Below, one piece after another: positions 26,920 to 37,527 of a DNA stretch of 64,000 bases. The notes under the pieces are model-generated. The model saw only the letters and a list, made by a program, of their open reading frames with translations. It was not told where the DNA came from and ran no database searches. This DNA comes from Clostridiales bacterium (GTDB lineage Bacteria; Bacillota; Clostridia; Oscillospirales; CAG-272), in assembly GCA_012840355.1 (NCBI GenBank), contig DULN01000007.1, forward strand, positions 1 to 64,000, read 5' to 3'. Made by a program: the position numbers and the translations under genes. How positions within the stretch are numbered: the first letter of the stretch is position 1; each line of letters starts with the position of its first letter.

Positions 26920-26954
26920 TGCCACTTTTATTTTATTCCGATGCTGAGAAAAAT

Positions 26955-28793
26955 TTATTTATTCTCGCCTGTCTTGTCTTCAAAGTCTGCGTTGTAGTAG
27001 CCTTTTCCGCCTTCGCCGCTTGTCGAGCCTTCGCTTGTTTGCGCGTCGCCTTGCGCGCCGGTCGAGCGGTAAATCTTTTCGGATATCTTGAAGAACGCTT
27101 TCTGAAGCGCTTCGGTATCGGATTTGATCGCCGCGACGTCGTTGCCCTTCATCGTCTCTTTAAGCTTGTCTATCGCCGCGCGGACCTCTGACTTTTCGCT
27201 CTCCGAGACTTTGTCGCCAAGCTCGGTGAGCGTTTTTTCCGCCTGGAATATAGCAGAGTCCGCATGGTTTTTAGCCTCGGCAAGCTCTCTTCTCTTCTTG
27301 TCTTCCTCGGCGTATTTTTCCGCTTCTTTGATAGCGCGGTCTATGTCTTCCTTCGACATGTTGGTCGTCGAAGTGATGGTTATATGCTGCTCTTTGCCGG
27401 TTCCTTTATCTCTTGCGCTGACGTTTACGATGCCGTTTGCGTCGATGTCGAAGGTAACCTCAATCTGCGGCACGCCGCGCGGCGCCGGCGGTATGCCGTC
27501 GAGTATAAACCGGCCAAGCGTGACGTTGTCGGCAGCCATCTCGCGCTCGCCCTGGAGGACGTGGATTTCAACCGAAGTCTGGCCGTCCGCCGCGGTCGAG
27601 AAGATCTGCGACTTTCTTACCGGGATCGTGGTGTTGCGCTCAATAATGCGGGTGAACACGCCTCCGAGCGTTTCGATGCCGAGCGACAGCGGGGTAACGT
27701 CGAGCAGCAGCAGGTCTTTGACCTCGCCGCCGAGCACCGCCGCCTGTATCGCCGCGCCGATCGCGACGCACTCGTCGGGGTTGATGCCCTTAAACGGCTC
27801 TTTGCCGATAAACCTCTTGACAGCCTCCTGGACCGCGGGGATGCGGGTCGAGCCACCGACGAGCAGCACCTTGTCTATCTGCGAGGGAGACAAGCCCGCG
27901 TCGGCGAGCGCCTGCTTTGTCGGGCCCATAGTGGCCTCGACAAGGTCGGCGGTAAGCTCCTCGAACTTGGCGCGGGTAAGCGTCGCGTCGAGGTGCTTGG
28001 GCCCGTTTTCGTCGGCTGTGATAAACGGCAGGTTTATGTTGGTGGAAGTGACGGATGAAAGCTCGATCTTCGCTTTCTCGGCCGCTTCTTTAAGCCTCTG
28101 GAGAGCCATTTTGTCTTTGCGCAGATCGATGCCGCCGTTTTCTCGCGCAAAGTTTTCAGCCAGCCAGTCAATGATGCGCTGGTCGAAGTCGTCGCCGCCG
28201 AGCTTGTTGTTGCCGTTGGTTGCGAGAACTTCGAACACACCTTCGGATATCTCAAGAATTGAAACGTCGAATGTACCGCCGCCAAGGTCAAAGACCAAAA
28301 TCTTTTGGTCCTTCTCTTTGTCAAGGCCGTATGCGAGCGCGGCGGCTGTCGGCTCGTTTATGATGCGCTTGACGTCAAGGCCGGCGATTTTTCCCGCGTC
28401 CTTGGTCGCCTGGCGCTGCGAGTCGGTAAAGTACGCGGGAACCGTAATGACTGCTTCGGTAATCGTGGTGCCGAGATATGCCTCGGCGTCAGCCTTGAGC
28501 TTTTGCAGGATCATCGCGGATATTTCCTGCGGGGTGAAGGACTTGTCGTCTATACGGACCTTGTAGTCGGTACCCATGTGACGCTTAATGGACATGACAG
28601 TGCGGTCGGGGTTGGTGATAGCTTGGCGCTTCGCCACCTGGCCGACCATGCGCTCGCCTGTCTTCGAAAATGCCACGACCGAAGGGGTAGTGCGCGAACC
28701 TTCGGCGTTCGGGATGACTTTTGGCTCGCCGCCTTCAAAAACGGCGACGCACGAGTTAGTCGTACCTAAATCTATGCCTATGATTTTCCCCAT
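26955..28793 (-). CDS. dnaK: Chaperone DnaK (Hsp70)
   Basis: ATP-dependent folding chaperone. It has 612 residues. The nucleotide-binding domain starts [16 protein letters not shown] and contains [14 protein letters not shown] and [17 protein letters not shown]. The linker [16 protein letters not shown] leads to the substrate-binding beta-sandwich and an alpha-helical lid. The GTTNS, GGGT and GGSTR loops are intact. ATG 28793 has AAGGAG 6 nt upstream; a longer in-frame reading upstream has no signal. The third gene of the CIRCE-controlled heat-shock operon. Confidence 0.99.
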   Translation of the reverse strand: MGKIIGIDLGTTNSCVAVFEGGEPKVIPNAEGSRTTPSVVAFSKTGERMVGQVAKRQAITNPDRTVMSIKRHMGTDYKVRIDDKSFTPQEISAMILQKLKADAEAYLGTTITEAVITVPAYFTDSQRQATKDAGKIAGLDVKRIINEPTAAALAYGLDKEKDQKILVFDLGGGTFDVSILEISEGVFEVLATNGNNKLGGDDFDQRIIDWLAENFARENGGIDLRKDKMALQRLKEAAEKAKIELSSVTSTNINLPFITADENGPKHLDATLTRAKFEELTADLVEATMGPTKQALADAGLSPSQIDKVLLVGGSTRIPAVQEAVKRFIGKEPFKGINPDECVAIGAAIQAAVLGGEVKDLLLLDVTPLSLGIETLGGVFTRIIERNTTIPVRKSQIFSTAADGQTSVEIHVLQGEREMAADNVTLGRFILDGIPPAPRGVPQIEVTFDIDANGIVNVSARDKGTGKEQHITITSTTNMSKEDIDRAIKEAEKYAEEDKKRRELAEAKNHADSAIFQAEKTLTELGDKVSESEKSEVRAAIDKLKETMKGNDVAAIKSDTEALQKAFFKISEKIYRSTGAQGDAQTSEGSTSGEGGKGYYNADFEDKTGENK

Positions 28794-28878
28794 ATATTTC
28801 TCCTTGCTTTGATTTAGACTCAAGGGTAATGCCGTGTAAAATTAATATCAGCCGCGCCGCATAGCCGGCGCGGGGAAA

Positions 28879-29631
28879 TTAGTTGGCAACTTTAACCATG
28901 GCGAACCGGAGCACGCGGTCGCCTTTTTTAAATCCGGGCTGGAACACTTCGGTGATCTCGCCCTCGCCGTGAGCGTCGCTTTCCTCGTGCATCACGGCGT
29001 AATGCAGGCTCGGGTCAAATTTATCCCCCGGCGCGCCGAAGCGTTCTATGCCCATCTTTTCAAACGCTTTGCCGAACATGTCGAAAGTCATCTTGATGCC
29101 TTCGAGCATTTTTTCAAAGTCGTTTGTGCCGGCGCTGATATTCAGCGCTCGTTCAAGGGCATCGTAAACCGGGAGTATCTCCTTTAGCACATCCGCGTAA
29201 GCGTCCACATATATTGCTTGCTTTTCCGCGGCGGTGCGCTTGCGGTAATTTTCATACTCGGCATATAGCCTTACAAATCTGTTTTTTTCATCGTCCAGCG
29301 TGGCGCGGAGCTTTTCAAGCTCGCCGGAAAGGCGCTTTATTTCGCCTTCAAGCTTGCGCACCTCTTCCATCTCGCCACTGCCCGGTTTTGCCTCATCTTT
29401 TTTGCCTTCCGCCTCACAGCCGGCAGCCCCTTCACCTTCGGATTTGCCTGCATCGGCAGCCTCGGGCTGGGCCTCTTGCGGCGTGGCTGCACAATCGCAT
29501 TCGCAGGCCGGCGCCTCATGGGCCTCGCCTTCGGGAGGCTTCGGGGTTTCGGCTGCGTCCGCGGCAGCTGAGTTGTCAGCTGTATTTTCCTGCGCAGTCA
29601 TATCAAGCTCGCGCTCGCTACCATTGTTCAT
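28879..29631 (-). CDS. grpE: Nucleotide exchange factor GrpE
   Basis: Releases ADP from DnaK. It has 250 residues, longer than usual. The first ~85 residues are low-complexity (rich in A, E, P, G) with a cysteine pair CECDC. A coiled coil follows (about 88-135; VRKLEGEIKRLSGELEKLRATL), then the conserved FVRLYAEYENYRKRTAAEK and the C-terminal beta-domain with YAVMHEES and GDRVLRFAMVKVAN. Acidic tails are common in GrpE, but this one is long. The start at 29631 has AAAGGGA about 13 nt upstream, and ATG 29601 is an alternative. Confidence 0.96.
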   Translation of the reverse strand: MNNGSERELDMTAQENTADNSAAADAAETPKPPEGEAHEAPACECDCAATPQEAQPEAADAGKSEGEGAAGCEAEGKKDEAKPGSGEMEEVRKLEGEIKRLSGELEKLRATLDDEKNRFVRLYAEYENYRKRTAAEKQAIYVDAYADVLKEILPVYDALERALNISAGTNDFEKMLEGIKMTFDMFGKAFEKMGIERFGAPGDKFDPSLHYAVMHEESDAHGEGEITEVFQPGFKKGDRVLRFAMVKVAN

Positions 29632-29686
29632 GATTCCGTTTTCCCTTTCGTTTACCCTTTCAATATATTTTAGTACCGCTGCAAGG

Positions 29687-30784
29687 CTAATCTTCCGGCG
29701 GCTTTATATAAGCCTCATCGTCCGGCGCAGTTGAAAGCCCGGGAATAATACCTGCCGCCCTTTTCGATATGCAGTCGGCTAGGTGTTCCACTGTCGCGAT
29801 TACCCTGCTGTAGTCCATGCGGCAGGGGCCCAGCACCCCGATTGCGCCGACGACGCGGCCTCCCCGCCTTATTTTTCGGAATATGAGCGATGAATTATGC
29901 ATTACCTCGACACGGCTTTCGCCGCCGATTATCACTTGCGTACTGTCGGCGTCGCGTTCTGATATGATGTTTAGTATATCTTCTTTCCGCTCGAGCATTT
30001 TAAGCAGTTCTTTAAAGCGCTCTACGTCTGAATACTCGGGGTATTGGAGTAGCAAGTTTATACCCTCTACATGCAGGTCGCCGCTGTCGATCTCGCCCAC
30101 TGCATCGTAAATGTACCTTATAATCGACGATACGAGCTGCTCATACTCCGACAGGCGGCTTGTCAGCTCCATTATCACCGGCAGCGTTATCCTTTCCACC
30201 GGAATGCCTGTCAGGTATGCGTTAAGCTCTATCTCCAACGTGCGCAGCATCTCGTCGGTCACGACCATGGGCGAGCGCACATACTTGGTCTTTACGATGT
30301 CGGTGCTCGTTACCAAAACGAGAAGGAATGTCTGCGTATCAAGGTAAAGCAGCCTTATATGCGTGATTACGACTTCATGCTGCGGGGGCTTTACCGTCAG
30401 CGATGTGTAGTTTGTCAGCGAAGAGACGAGCTTGGTCGCCGCCTCGAGGAGCTTGTCAAGCTCCTCAATCTTTGACTTCATGAGGTTGTTGAGCTGACGG
30501 AGTTCCGCCGACGTGAGCCGGTATTTTTCCATGAGGCTGTTGACATAAAACCGGTAGCCGCGCTCGGATGGGATTCGCCCAGCCGAAGCGTGCGGCTGCT
30601 CGAGGTATCCTAGAGCCTCAAGTTCGGCCATCTCGTTGCGTATCGTAGCGCTCGACAGCGTGATGTGCTGATGTTGCGCGAGGTATTTGGAGCCGACTGG
30701 ACCCCCTACTCTGATATGCGCATTAACTATCGCGTGCAGAATTTTCTTTTTGCGCTCGTCAAGTTCCCCAAACTCGGCATTCAT
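29687..30784 (-). CDS. hrcA: Heat-inducible transcription repressor HrcA
   Basis: Binds CIRCE and represses the heat-shock operon; activity depends on GroEL. It has 365 residues. The N-terminal winged helix includes VGSKYLAQHQHITLSSATIRNEMAELEALGYLEQPHASAGRIPSERGYRFYV-type sequence, the most conserved HrcA block (residues ~33-83). A GAF-like middle and the dimerisation domain follow (GAIGVLGPCRMDYSRVIATVEHLAD). GGGGTGA lies upstream of ATG 30784. It leads the operon and so regulates itself. Confidence 0.98.
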   Translation of the reverse strand: MNAEFGELDERKKKILHAIVNAHIRVGGPVGSKYLAQHQHITLSSATIRNEMAELEALGYLEQPHASAGRIPSERGYRFYVNSLMEKYRLTSAELRQLNNLMKSKIEELDKLLEAATKLVSSLTNYTSLTVKPPQHEVVITHIRLLYLDTQTFLLVLVTSTDIVKTKYVRSPMVVTDEMLRTLEIELNAYLTGIPVERITLPVIMELTSRLSEYEQLVSSIIRYIYDAVGEIDSGDLHVEGINLLLQYPEYSDVERFKELLKMLERKEDILNIISERDADSTQVIIGGESRVEVMHNSSLIFRKIRRGGRVVGAIGVLGPCRMDYSRVIATVEHLADCISKRAAGIIPGLSTAPDDEAYIKPPED

Positions 30785-30812
30785 GCTCCGTCACCCCGCT
30801 TTCATACGAAAT

Positions 30813-30839
30813 TTAGCACTCGTGCGCTTTAAGTGCTAA
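30813..30839 (-). promoter_or_regulatory. CIRCE operator
   Basis: TTAGCACTC-N9-AAGTGCTAA, one mismatch from the CIRCE consensus TTAGCACTC-N9-GAGTGCTAA. It lies between the promoter and hrcA, where HrcA would block transcription of hrcA-grpE-dnaK-dnaJ. Confidence 0.95.
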
Positions 30840-30851
30840 CAGGCATTATAA

Positions 30852-30880
30852 AATATATCATTATTTTCCCATTATTTCAA
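30852..30880 (-). promoter_or_regulatory. Promoter of the hrcA heat-shock operon
   Basis: Minus-strand TTGAAA (30880-30875), 17-bp spacer, TATATT (30857-30852). Transcription would start at about 30845, just before CIRCE. An overlapping TATAAT at 30849-30844 lacks a -35 at proper distance. Confidence 0.65.
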
Positions 30881-30983
30881 GATGTTTTGTGATTAGATTT
30901 GTTAATTATTTGTAAAGCCCGTATTGCCGTGTGCCAAATTGAGGACAGTCGCGCTTTGCCGCCTTACAAAGGACAACTTTCAC

Positions 30984-31012
30984 TTGCAAAGCGCGCAGAG
31001 GGGTGATATAAT
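30984..31012 (+). promoter_or_regulatory. Promoter of radC
   Basis: TTGCAA (30984-30989), 17-bp spacer, TATAAT (31007-31012). Confidence 0.75.
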
Positions 31013-31073
31013 AAAATAATGTATCAAAATGCGGCGCCTTGGGCCGGCTAAATACAGTATTGAGGTGAATTTC

Positions 31074-31772
31074 GTGCCCAACAAAAGCGGCGAGAGCGTT
31101 CACAAAGGACACAGGAACCGACTTCGAGCAAGGTTTTTGAGAGAAGGACTAGCAAGCTTCGAGCATCACAACATGCTCGAGCTACTGTTATTTTATGCGG
31201 TGCCGCGGCGCGACACGAACGAGCTTGCGCACCGCCTCATAGACCGCTACGGATCGCTTTCGGGCGTGTTCGACGCCGACGTGGACGAGCTGGTCCGCGG
31301 CGCGGGGCTCAGCGAGAGCACCGCCGCGCTTATTAAGCTTGTGCCCGCGCTAGCGCGCGAGTACCTGCTCGACCGCGGGGCTCGCGCCTCTGATCTCGAC
31401 AGCTTTGAGAAAATCGGCGCATATCTTTGCGACTATTTTATGGGATTCTCCCGCGAGGTCACCGTGGTGATGCCGATATCTGCGGGCGGCTCGCCGGGCT
31501 CGCCTGTGGCAATCAGCGAAGGCACGCCCGACGGCTGCCTGCTTGAGATGCGCAAGATTGCCGAATGCCTAATACGCGCGAATGCGTGCTCGTTTATTTT
31601 GGCGCACAACCATACGGGCACTAACGCTGAGCCTTCGGACGCCGATATAGTGGCGACAAAGCTTGTGAGCGAGACATTTGCGCGGCTGGGTATACCGCTT
31701 AGGGAGCATTATGTGGTCTCCGGCCGCAGCTATAAGCGTTGTTTTTCGTACATACCAGATTTATATGCTTAA
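31074..31772 (+). CDS. radC: RadC-family JAB-domain protein
   Basis: 232 residues. An N-terminal helix-hairpin-helix UPF0758 part (HRNRLRARFLREGLASFEHHNMLELLLFYAVPRRDTNELAHRL region) precedes a JAB/MPN metalloprotease-like domain. Its metal-binding motif is present as HNHTGTNAEPSDAD (HxH...S..D). The historical DNA-repair role of RadC is doubtful; the biochemical function is unknown. I chose GTG 31074, with GAGGTGA 5 nt upstream; the ATG at 31029 has no ribosome site. It precedes uvrB, so it may belong to a DNA-maintenance unit. Confidence 0.9.
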   Translation: MPNKSGESVHKGHRNRLRARFLREGLASFEHHNMLELLLFYAVPRRDTNELAHRLIDRYGSLSGVFDADVDELVRGAGLSESTAALIKLVPALAREYLLDRGARASDLDSFEKIGAYLCDYFMGFSREVTVVMPISAGGSPGSPVAISEGTPDGCLLEMRKIAECLIRANACSFILAHNHTGTNAEPSDADIVATKLVSETFARLGIPLREHYVVSGRSYKRCFSYIPDLYA

Positions 31773-31780
31773 AAAGCTTT

Positions 31781-31796
31781 GCGGGCAGCCGCCCGC
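31781..31796 (+). repeat. Small GC hairpin between radC and uvrB
   Basis: GCGGGC-agcc-GCCCGC, 6-bp stem, followed by A-rich sequence, so not a plus-strand terminator. Could only terminate minus-strand transcription. Confidence 0.35.
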
Positions 31797-31823
31797 CAAA
31801 AAAACCCTTTTGGGGCAGTTACG

Positions 31824-33806
31824 ATGAAAGAAAACAGGTTTAAAATAAGAAGCGACTTTAAGCCCGCCGGCGGTCAGCCGGAAGCGATAGAAAAGCTCGT
31901 TGACGGCGTGCTGCTCGGGTATAGGGAGCAAACGCTTTTAGGCGTCACCGGCTCGGGCAAGACGTTTACAATGGCAAATGTCATCGAACGGCTGCAGCGC
32001 CCGACGCTTGTGCTTTCGCACAACAAAACGCTCGCCGCCCAGCTTTGCTCCGAGTTCCGCGAGTTTTTCCCAGACAACGCCGTTGAGTTTTTCGTCTCAT
32101 ATTACGATTATTACCAGCCGGAGGCATATATTCCCGGCAAAGACCTTTATATAGAAAAAGACGCGCTTATTAACGACGAGATAGACAAGCTCCGCCACAG
32201 CGCTACCTCTGCGCTGTTCGAGCGCCGCGACGTAATTATCGTGGCGAGCGTGTCTTGCATCTACAGCTTGGGCGACCCGGCGACTTATACGAAGCTAATG
32301 ATTTCGCTGCGCCCTGGCATGGTAATGGAGCGCGACGACCTCATCCAGCGGCTCATCTCGATCTCATACGAGCGCAACGACATAAATTTTACACGCGGCA
32401 AATTCCGCGTGCGTGGCGACGTGGTGGAGATTTTCCCAGCGTCGTCGACCGACAAAGTCGTGCGCGTCGAGTTCTTCGGAGAGGAAATAGAGCGGCTGAC
32501 CGAAATCGACGTCCTAACCGGCGAAATCCTGCGCGAGCTGCGCTATGCGTCTATATTCCCCGCGACGCACTATGCTATCGACGAGGAGCGGCGCGAGCAG
32601 GCTCTGCGCGAGATTGAGGCTGAGCTTGAGGAACGTGTCGCATATTTCAAAAGCCAGGGCAAGCTGGTCGAAGCGCAGCGCATCGAGGAGCGCACACGCT
32701 ACGACATGGAGATGATACGCGAGATAGGCTACTGCCCCGGCGTCGAAAACTACTCTCGCATACTCGCGGGCAGGCCGCCGGGCTCGACTCCCTATACGCT
32801 GCTCGACTATTTCCCCGATGATTACCTTATATTCATCGACGAGTCACACGTCACCATCCCACAGCTGCGAGGAATGAGCGGCGGCGACTACAGCCGCAAA
32901 AAGAACCTTGTAGATTACGGGTTCAGGCTTCCTTCGGCGTTCGACAACCGCCCGCTTTTCTTTGATGAGTTCCTCGAGAAGATGGGCACGGTCATATATG
33001 TCAGTGCGACGCCGTCTGAGTTCGAGCGCTCGCGCTCGGGCCAAGTCGTTGAGCAAATTATAAGGCCGACCGGGCTTGTCGACCCCGAGGTCGAGGTGCG
33101 CCCGGTCGACGGGCAGGTGCTCGACCTGATGCGCGAGATAAAAGAGCGGGTCGAAAAAGGCGAGCGCGTGCTTGTCACCACGCTTACGAAGAAAATGGCC
33201 GAGGACTTAACCGAGTTCCTCGAGATGAACGGCATACGCGTACGCTATATGCACCACGAAATCGACACTATCGAACGCATGGAGATTGTACGCGATCTGA
33301 GGCTCGGCGTGTTCGACGTGCTTGTAGGGATTAACCTTCTGCGCGAGGGCCTCGATATACCCGAGGTTTCGCTGGTCGCTATCCTCGATGCCGATAAAGA
33401 AGGATTTTTGCGGTCGGAAGTCTCGCTTATCCAGACGATCGGACGCGCCGCGCGCAACGCCGAGGGCAAGGTCATTATGTATGCCGACAAGATTACCCCG
33501 TCGATGCGGCGCGCTATCGACGAGACCAACCGCCGCCGACAGATTCAGCAGGATTACAACAGAAAGCACGGCATCGAGCCGCAGACGATAAAGAAAGCGG
33601 TGCGCGACATAATAGAGATAGGCAAAAAGGAAGCCGAGGCGGCAAAGCCGCTGCCGAAGCTGCCGTCACAAAAGAGGCTCCCGAAAGAAGAAAAAGAGCG
33701 GCTTATTGCGGAGCTTACAAAAGAGATGAAAGAAGCCGCTCGGAAGCTCGAGTTCGAGCGCGCCGCATATCTGCGCGACCGCATCGCGGAGCTTTCAAAA
33801 ATGTAA
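31824..33806 (+). CDS. uvrB: Excinuclease ABC subunit B
   Basis: DNA helicase-like damage-verification subunit of nucleotide excision repair. It has 660 residues: Walker [15 protein letters not shown], the beta-hairpin that inserts between strands ([21 protein letters not shown]), DEAD-type IFIDESHVT, the C-terminal helicase motifs ([35 protein letters not shown]) and a UVR/UvrC-binding domain at the end ([13 protein letters not shown]). ATG 31824 was chosen because [17 protein letters not shown] follows as in the family; GGGGCAG is upstream. It is followed 45 bp later by uvrA. Confidence 0.98.
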   Translation: MKENRFKIRSDFKPAGGQPEAIEKLVDGVLLGYREQTLLGVTGSGKTFTMANVIERLQRPTLVLSHNKTLAAQLCSEFREFFPDNAVEFFVSYYDYYQPEAYIPGKDLYIEKDALINDEIDKLRHSATSALFERRDVIIVASVSCIYSLGDPATYTKLMISLRPGMVMERDDLIQRLISISYERNDINFTRGKFRVRGDVVEIFPASSTDKVVRVEFFGEEIERLTEIDVLTGEILRELRYASIFPATHYAIDEERREQALREIEAELEERVAYFKSQGKLVEAQRIEERTRYDMEMIREIGYCPGVENYSRILAGRPPGSTPYTLLDYFPDDYLIFIDESHVTIPQLRGMSGGDYSRKKNLVDYGFRLPSAFDNRPLFFDEFLEKMGTVIYVSATPSEFERSRSGQVVEQIIRPTGLVDPEVEVRPVDGQVLDLMREIKERVEKGERVLVTTLTKKMAEDLTEFLEMNGIRVRYMHHEIDTIERMEIVRDLRLGVFDVLVGINLLREGLDIPEVSLVAILDADKEGFLRSEVSLIQTIGRAARNAEGKVIMYADKITPSMRRAIDETNRRRQIQQDYNRKHGIEPQTIKKAVRDIIEIGKKEAEAAKPLPKLPSQKRLPKEEKERLIAELTKEMKEAARKLEFERAAYLRDRIAELSKM

Positions 33807-33851
33807 AGCCCTCTCTGTGGTATTAAATTTAATTTAAAGGGAAACGGGTAG

Positions 33852-36704
33852 ATGTCTAGCCAATATATAAAAATACGCGGGGCACGCGTGCATAATTTGA
33901 AAAACGTAGACGTAGATATACCGCGCGACAAACTCGTGGTGTTCACCGGGCTTTCCGGCTCGGGCAAATCGTCTTTGGCGTTCGACACGCTTTACGCCGA
34001 GGGGCACCGGAGGTTTGTCGAGTCGCTTTCGTCTTATGCGCGGATGTTTTTAGGACAGCTTGACAAGCCGGACGTCGACTCGATTGAGGGGCTGTCCCCA
34101 GCGATTTCGATTGACCAGAAAACCACGTCCCGAAATCCGCGCTCCACGGTCGGGACGGTTACCGAAATATACGACTACCTGCGCCTGCTTTACGCGCGTA
34201 TCGGCATACCGCACTGCCCTATCTGCGGCAGGGAGATCCGCCAGCAAAGCGTCGACCAAATACTTGACCAAATCATGTCGCTGCCCGAAGGCACGCGCTT
34301 TATGGTGCTCGCGCCGGTCGTGCGCGGCAAAAAGGGCATGCACGAGAAAGTGTTCGACGACGCGAGGAAAAACGGTTTTGTGCGCGTGCGGGTCGACGGC
34401 TACCTTTACGACCTTTCATCCCCGCCGGAGCTTGAGAAAAACAAAAAGCACAACATCGAGATTGTCGTCGACCGGCTTGTGATGCGCCCCGACTTGCGCT
34501 CGAGGCTTTCCGACTCGGTGGAAAGCGCGCTTGGGCTTTCGGACGGCAGCGTTATAATCTCGATTGTCCCGCGTGAGGGCGAGCCGCTGCCGCCGGGGGT
34601 TGAGGGTGAGATGTCGTTTTCGCAGAATTACGCCTGCGAGGAGCATGGCATAAGCATCGGCGAGCTTGCGCCGAGGATGTTTTCTTTCAACAACCCCTAC
34701 GGCGCCTGCGAGGAGTGCTCGGGGCTTGGCGAAATGCGGGTTATCTCGCTCGACCGCGTCATACCCGACAAAACCAAATCGCTGCGCGACGGCGCGATTG
34801 TCTGCAACGGGTTTAAGAGTATCGGCGAAAACAGCTGGATGGACCCGCTTTACGAGGCTGTCGGCAGAAAATACGGCTTTACGCTCGACACACCTATCTG
34901 CGAGATACCGCCCGAGGGGCTGAAAGTGCTCGCTTATGGGTCAAATACCGAAACTTTCGACGTCGTACGCGAGTATGAGGGTAAGGTCCGCTATCAAAGG
35001 GGCGTGCGGTTTGAAGGCATCATCAACATGATTCAGCGCCGGTACGAGCAGACGCACGACGAGTATTACGAAGAATTTGTCGAGAGCATTCCCTGCCCCA
35101 AATGCGGAGGCAAAAGGCTGAAGCCCGAGATACTTGCGGTAACCGTAGGCGGGCTTAACATCGCCGAGCTTTGCGACTTGCCCGTCACCGCGGCGAAAAA
35201 GTTTATTGAAGAATTAAAACTCACCGAAACCGAAGCTACCATCGCGCGCGACATACTAAAGGAGCTCAAGGCGCGGCTTGGGTTTTTGGAGAACGTGGGG
35301 CTTGATTACCTGACACTATCGCGCTCGGCGGGTACGCTGTCGGGCGGCGAGGCGCAGCGGATCAGGCTTGCCACGCAGATAGGCTCGTCTCTGATGGGAG
35401 TGCTTTACATCCTTGACGAGCCGAGCATCGGCCTTCACCAGCGCGACAACCATAAACTAATTGACACTCTAAAGCGTCTGCGCGACGTAGGCAACACAGT
35501 TATCGTCGTCGAGCATGACGAGGAGACGATGCTTGAGTCCGATTACATCGTCGACATCGGCCCGGGCGCAGGCGTGCATGGTGGGCAGATTGTGGCTGCA
35601 GGCACGCCCGCCGAGGTTATGGCTAACCCTGACTCGATAACCGGCGCGTACCTTTCGGGCAAAAAGCGCATCGAGGTCCCGAAAGAACGCCGGCCCGGTA
35701 ATGGCAAGTTTTTGCGCGTCGTCGGCGCGCGGGAGAACAACCTCAAAAACATCACGGTCGACATCCCGCTCGGCATGTTCGTCTGCGTGACCGGCGTATC
35801 CGGCTCGGGCAAGTCGTCGCTCGTCAACTCTGTCCTTTACCGCGCCCTTGCGAAGGAGCTAAACCACGCATACGCTGCGCCCGGAAAGCACGACCGCATT
35901 GAGGGCATCGAGCACCTTGACAAAGTAATCGCGATCGACCAAAGCCCGATAGGCCGCACGCCGCGCTCTAACCCCGCGACTTACACCGGGCTGTTCAACG
36001 ACATAAGGGAGCTTTTCGCGAGCACGCCCGACGCGAAAATGCGCGGCTACACCGCCAGCCGGTTCTCATTTAACCTCAAAGGCGGGCGCTGCGAAGCATG
36101 CGAAGGTGACGGCGTCAAGAGGATTGAGATGCACTTTTTGCCCGACGTATACGTCACCTGCGACGTTTGCCACGGCAAGCGCTACAACCGCGACACCCTC
36201 GAGTGCAAATACAAGGGCAAAAACATATATGAAGTGCTCGAGATGACAGCCGAGGAGGCTACCGAGTTTTTCGCCAATATCCCGCGGCTTTACCGAAAGC
36301 TCAAGACGCTTTGCGACGTCGGGCTTGGTTATATCCGGATAGGGCAGTCGTCGACCACGCTGTCGGGCGGCGAGGCGCAGCGCGTCAAGCTCGCGACTGA
36401 GCTTTCGCGCCGCAGCACGGGCAAGACGATATATATCCTCGACGAGCCGACGACCGGCCTTCACACCGCCGACGTTGATAGGTTGATTTCAGTCTTGCAA
36501 ACGCTTGTCGACTCCGGCAACACCGTTGTGGTCATCGAGCACAACCTTGACGTTATCAAGACTGCGGATTATATAATCGACCTTGGGCCTGAGGGCGGCG
36601 ACGCGGGCGGTGAAGTGGTCGCCACAGGCACGCCTGAAGAGGTGGCTATGTGCGAGCGCTCTTATACGGGCAAGTTCTTAAAAAAAGTGCTCGGCAAAAG
36701 CTGA
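33852..36704 (+). CDS. uvrA: Excinuclease ABC subunit A
   Basis: Damage-recognition ATPase of nucleotide excision repair. It has 950 residues and two ABC modules. Walker A motifs are [19 protein letters not shown] (N) and [19 protein letters not shown] (C); signatures [12 protein letters not shown] and [12 protein letters not shown]; Walker [16 protein letters not shown] and [15 protein letters not shown]. Zinc sites are seen at CPICGREI..., CPKCGGKRL and CEACEGDG...[10 protein letters not shown]. All elements look intact. Confidence 0.98.
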   Translation: MSSQYIKIRGARVHNLKNVDVDIPRDKLVVFTGLSGSGKSSLAFDTLYAEGHRRFVESLSSYARMFLGQLDKPDVDSIEGLSPAISIDQKTTSRNPRSTVGTVTEIYDYLRLLYARIGIPHCPICGREIRQQSVDQILDQIMSLPEGTRFMVLAPVVRGKKGMHEKVFDDARKNGFVRVRVDGYLYDLSSPPELEKNKKHNIEIVVDRLVMRPDLRSRLSDSVESALGLSDGSVIISIVPREGEPLPPGVEGEMSFSQNYACEEHGISIGELAPRMFSFNNPYGACEECSGLGEMRVISLDRVIPDKTKSLRDGAIVCNGFKSIGENSWMDPLYEAVGRKYGFTLDTPICEIPPEGLKVLAYGSNTETFDVVREYEGKVRYQRGVRFEGIINMIQRRYEQTHDEYYEEFVESIPCPKCGGKRLKPEILAVTVGGLNIAELCDLPVTAAKKFIEELKLTETEATIARDILKELKARLGFLENVGLDYLTLSRSAGTLSGGEAQRIRLATQIGSSLMGVLYILDEPSIGLHQRDNHKLIDTLKRLRDVGNTVIVVEHDEETMLESDYIVDIGPGAGVHGGQIVAAGTPAEVMANPDSITGAYLSGKKRIEVPKERRPGNGKFLRVVGARENNLKNITVDIPLGMFVCVTGVSGSGKSSLVNSVLYRALAKELNHAYAAPGKHDRIEGIEHLDKVIAIDQSPIGRTPRSNPATYTGLFNDIRELFASTPDAKMRGYTASRFSFNLKGGRCEACEGDGVKRIEMHFLPDVYVTCDVCHGKRYNRDTLECKYKGKNIYEVLEMTAEEATEFFANIPRLYRKLKTLCDVGLGYIRIGQSSTTLSGGEAQRVKLATELSRRSTGKTIYILDEPTTGLHTADVDRLISVLQTLVDSGNTVVVIEHNLDVIKTADYIIDLGPEGGDAGGEVVATGTPEEVAMCERSYTGKFLKKVLGKS

Positions 36705-36744
36705 GCCGGTCACCGTGCAATTTTTCCGCAACGGGGTCTTTGTT

Positions 36745-37374
36745 ATGCCTTCCCATTCAATACATTTGCTTGTAGCGTATAATTTTGAGCCGAACGGCTC
36801 GCCCGAGTTTTATACCGGCTGCATTGCGCCCGACGCCGTGCGAGATCGCGAGGACAAAGACCGCACGCACCTGCGCGATTTGCCGGAACACGAGCGTCCC
36901 GGCGCGCTCGCGGGGCTTGCCCGCAAGCTTGACCTTAGCCGAGGCGAAAACCTTGGCGCCGTGCTGCACCTTTACACCGATATTCTTTGGGATACCTCGC
37001 ACCTTAAGCGATACATTGAGTCGTACGGCGAGGGCTGGTTTCTGCCGTACCGGCACGAAACTGCTATCGCGGGCGCATGGATGTTCCACCACATGCCGCA
37101 TATCCGCAGGCTTTGGGAGGTTGTCGCGGATGCCGCTGAAAAAGGTATTGGTTTTAATGCTTGCAAAGCAGTTTGTGAGGGCGTCTTCCCCGGTTGCGAA
37201 AAACTATGCGGCACACAGTGCGGCGATGTCAGGGGCATGATACTCTACAACTTTAACTGGAACAAAACCCACAATCCCGAGCCAAGCCAAGCGTTCCCTC
37301 CAAGCGTAATAAGCGAGTTCGCGAACCATGCCGCACGGTCTTTTGCCGAGTTTTTGAAAGAGTACGGGTTATAG
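36745..37374 (+). CDS. Zinc-dependent phospholipase C-like protein
   Basis: 209 residues. The pattern of histidines and aspartates (MPSHSIHLL, CIAPDAV, DRTHLRDLP, LGAVLHLYTDILWD, HHMPH) fits the alpha-helical zinc-dependent phospholipase C / S1-P1 nuclease fold, where H and D residues bind three metals. The match is by motif layout, not by high similarity. No signal peptide is present, unlike secreted phospholipases, so an intracellular hydrolase or a non-enzymatic relative is possible. ATG 36745 was chosen at the conserved SHSIHLL start, with GGGG upstream. It follows uvrA by 40 bp. Two hairpins follow its stop. Confidence 0.6.
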   Translation: MPSHSIHLLVAYNFEPNGSPEFYTGCIAPDAVRDREDKDRTHLRDLPEHERPGALAGLARKLDLSRGENLGAVLHLYTDILWDTSHLKRYIESYGEGWFLPYRHETAIAGAWMFHHMPHIRRLWEVVADAAEKGIGFNACKAVCEGVFPGCEKLCGTQCGDVRGMILYNFNWNKTHNPEPSQAFPPSVISEFANHAARSFAEFLKEYGL

Positions 37375-37380
37375 GTTTTA

Positions 37381-37461
37381 TGGGAGCATTCCCTTATAAG
37401 CTCCCACAATTCGTTAAAAAATTTGCGCCGCCCTCCGGTTCCCTTATCCTTAGGGCGGCTT
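37381..37461 (+). terminator. Two hairpins after the phospholipase-like gene
   Basis: TGGGAGC/GCTCCCA (37381-37387 with 37400-37406), then GCCGCCCT/AGGGCGGC (37427-37434 with 37452-37459) followed by TTTA. The second is the likelier terminator; T-runs are weak. Confidence 0.5.
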
Positions 37462-37475
37462 TAGCTGCACAAGTA

Positions 37476-37511
37476 AAATACCCCGCAGCCATAAAACTGC
37501 GGGGTTTATTT
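37476..37511. terminator. Bidirectional terminator, mainly for polC
   Basis: AAATACCCCGCAG/CTGCGGGGTTTATTT hairpin. The minus strand continues TATTTTACTT, serving as the end of the rpsB-polC run. Confidence 0.85.
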
Positions 37512-37527
37512 GTAGCTAATTACACAT

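Noticed and set aside
27124..28566. 480-codon plus-strand open frame opposite dnaK
   Set aside because: Antisense shadow caused by codon bias; dnaK antisense frames are a known artefact, with no ribosome site or family resemblance here.
31773..31823. Rho-independent terminator between radC and uvrB
   Set aside because: The GC stem is followed by an A-run on the plus strand, not a T-run.
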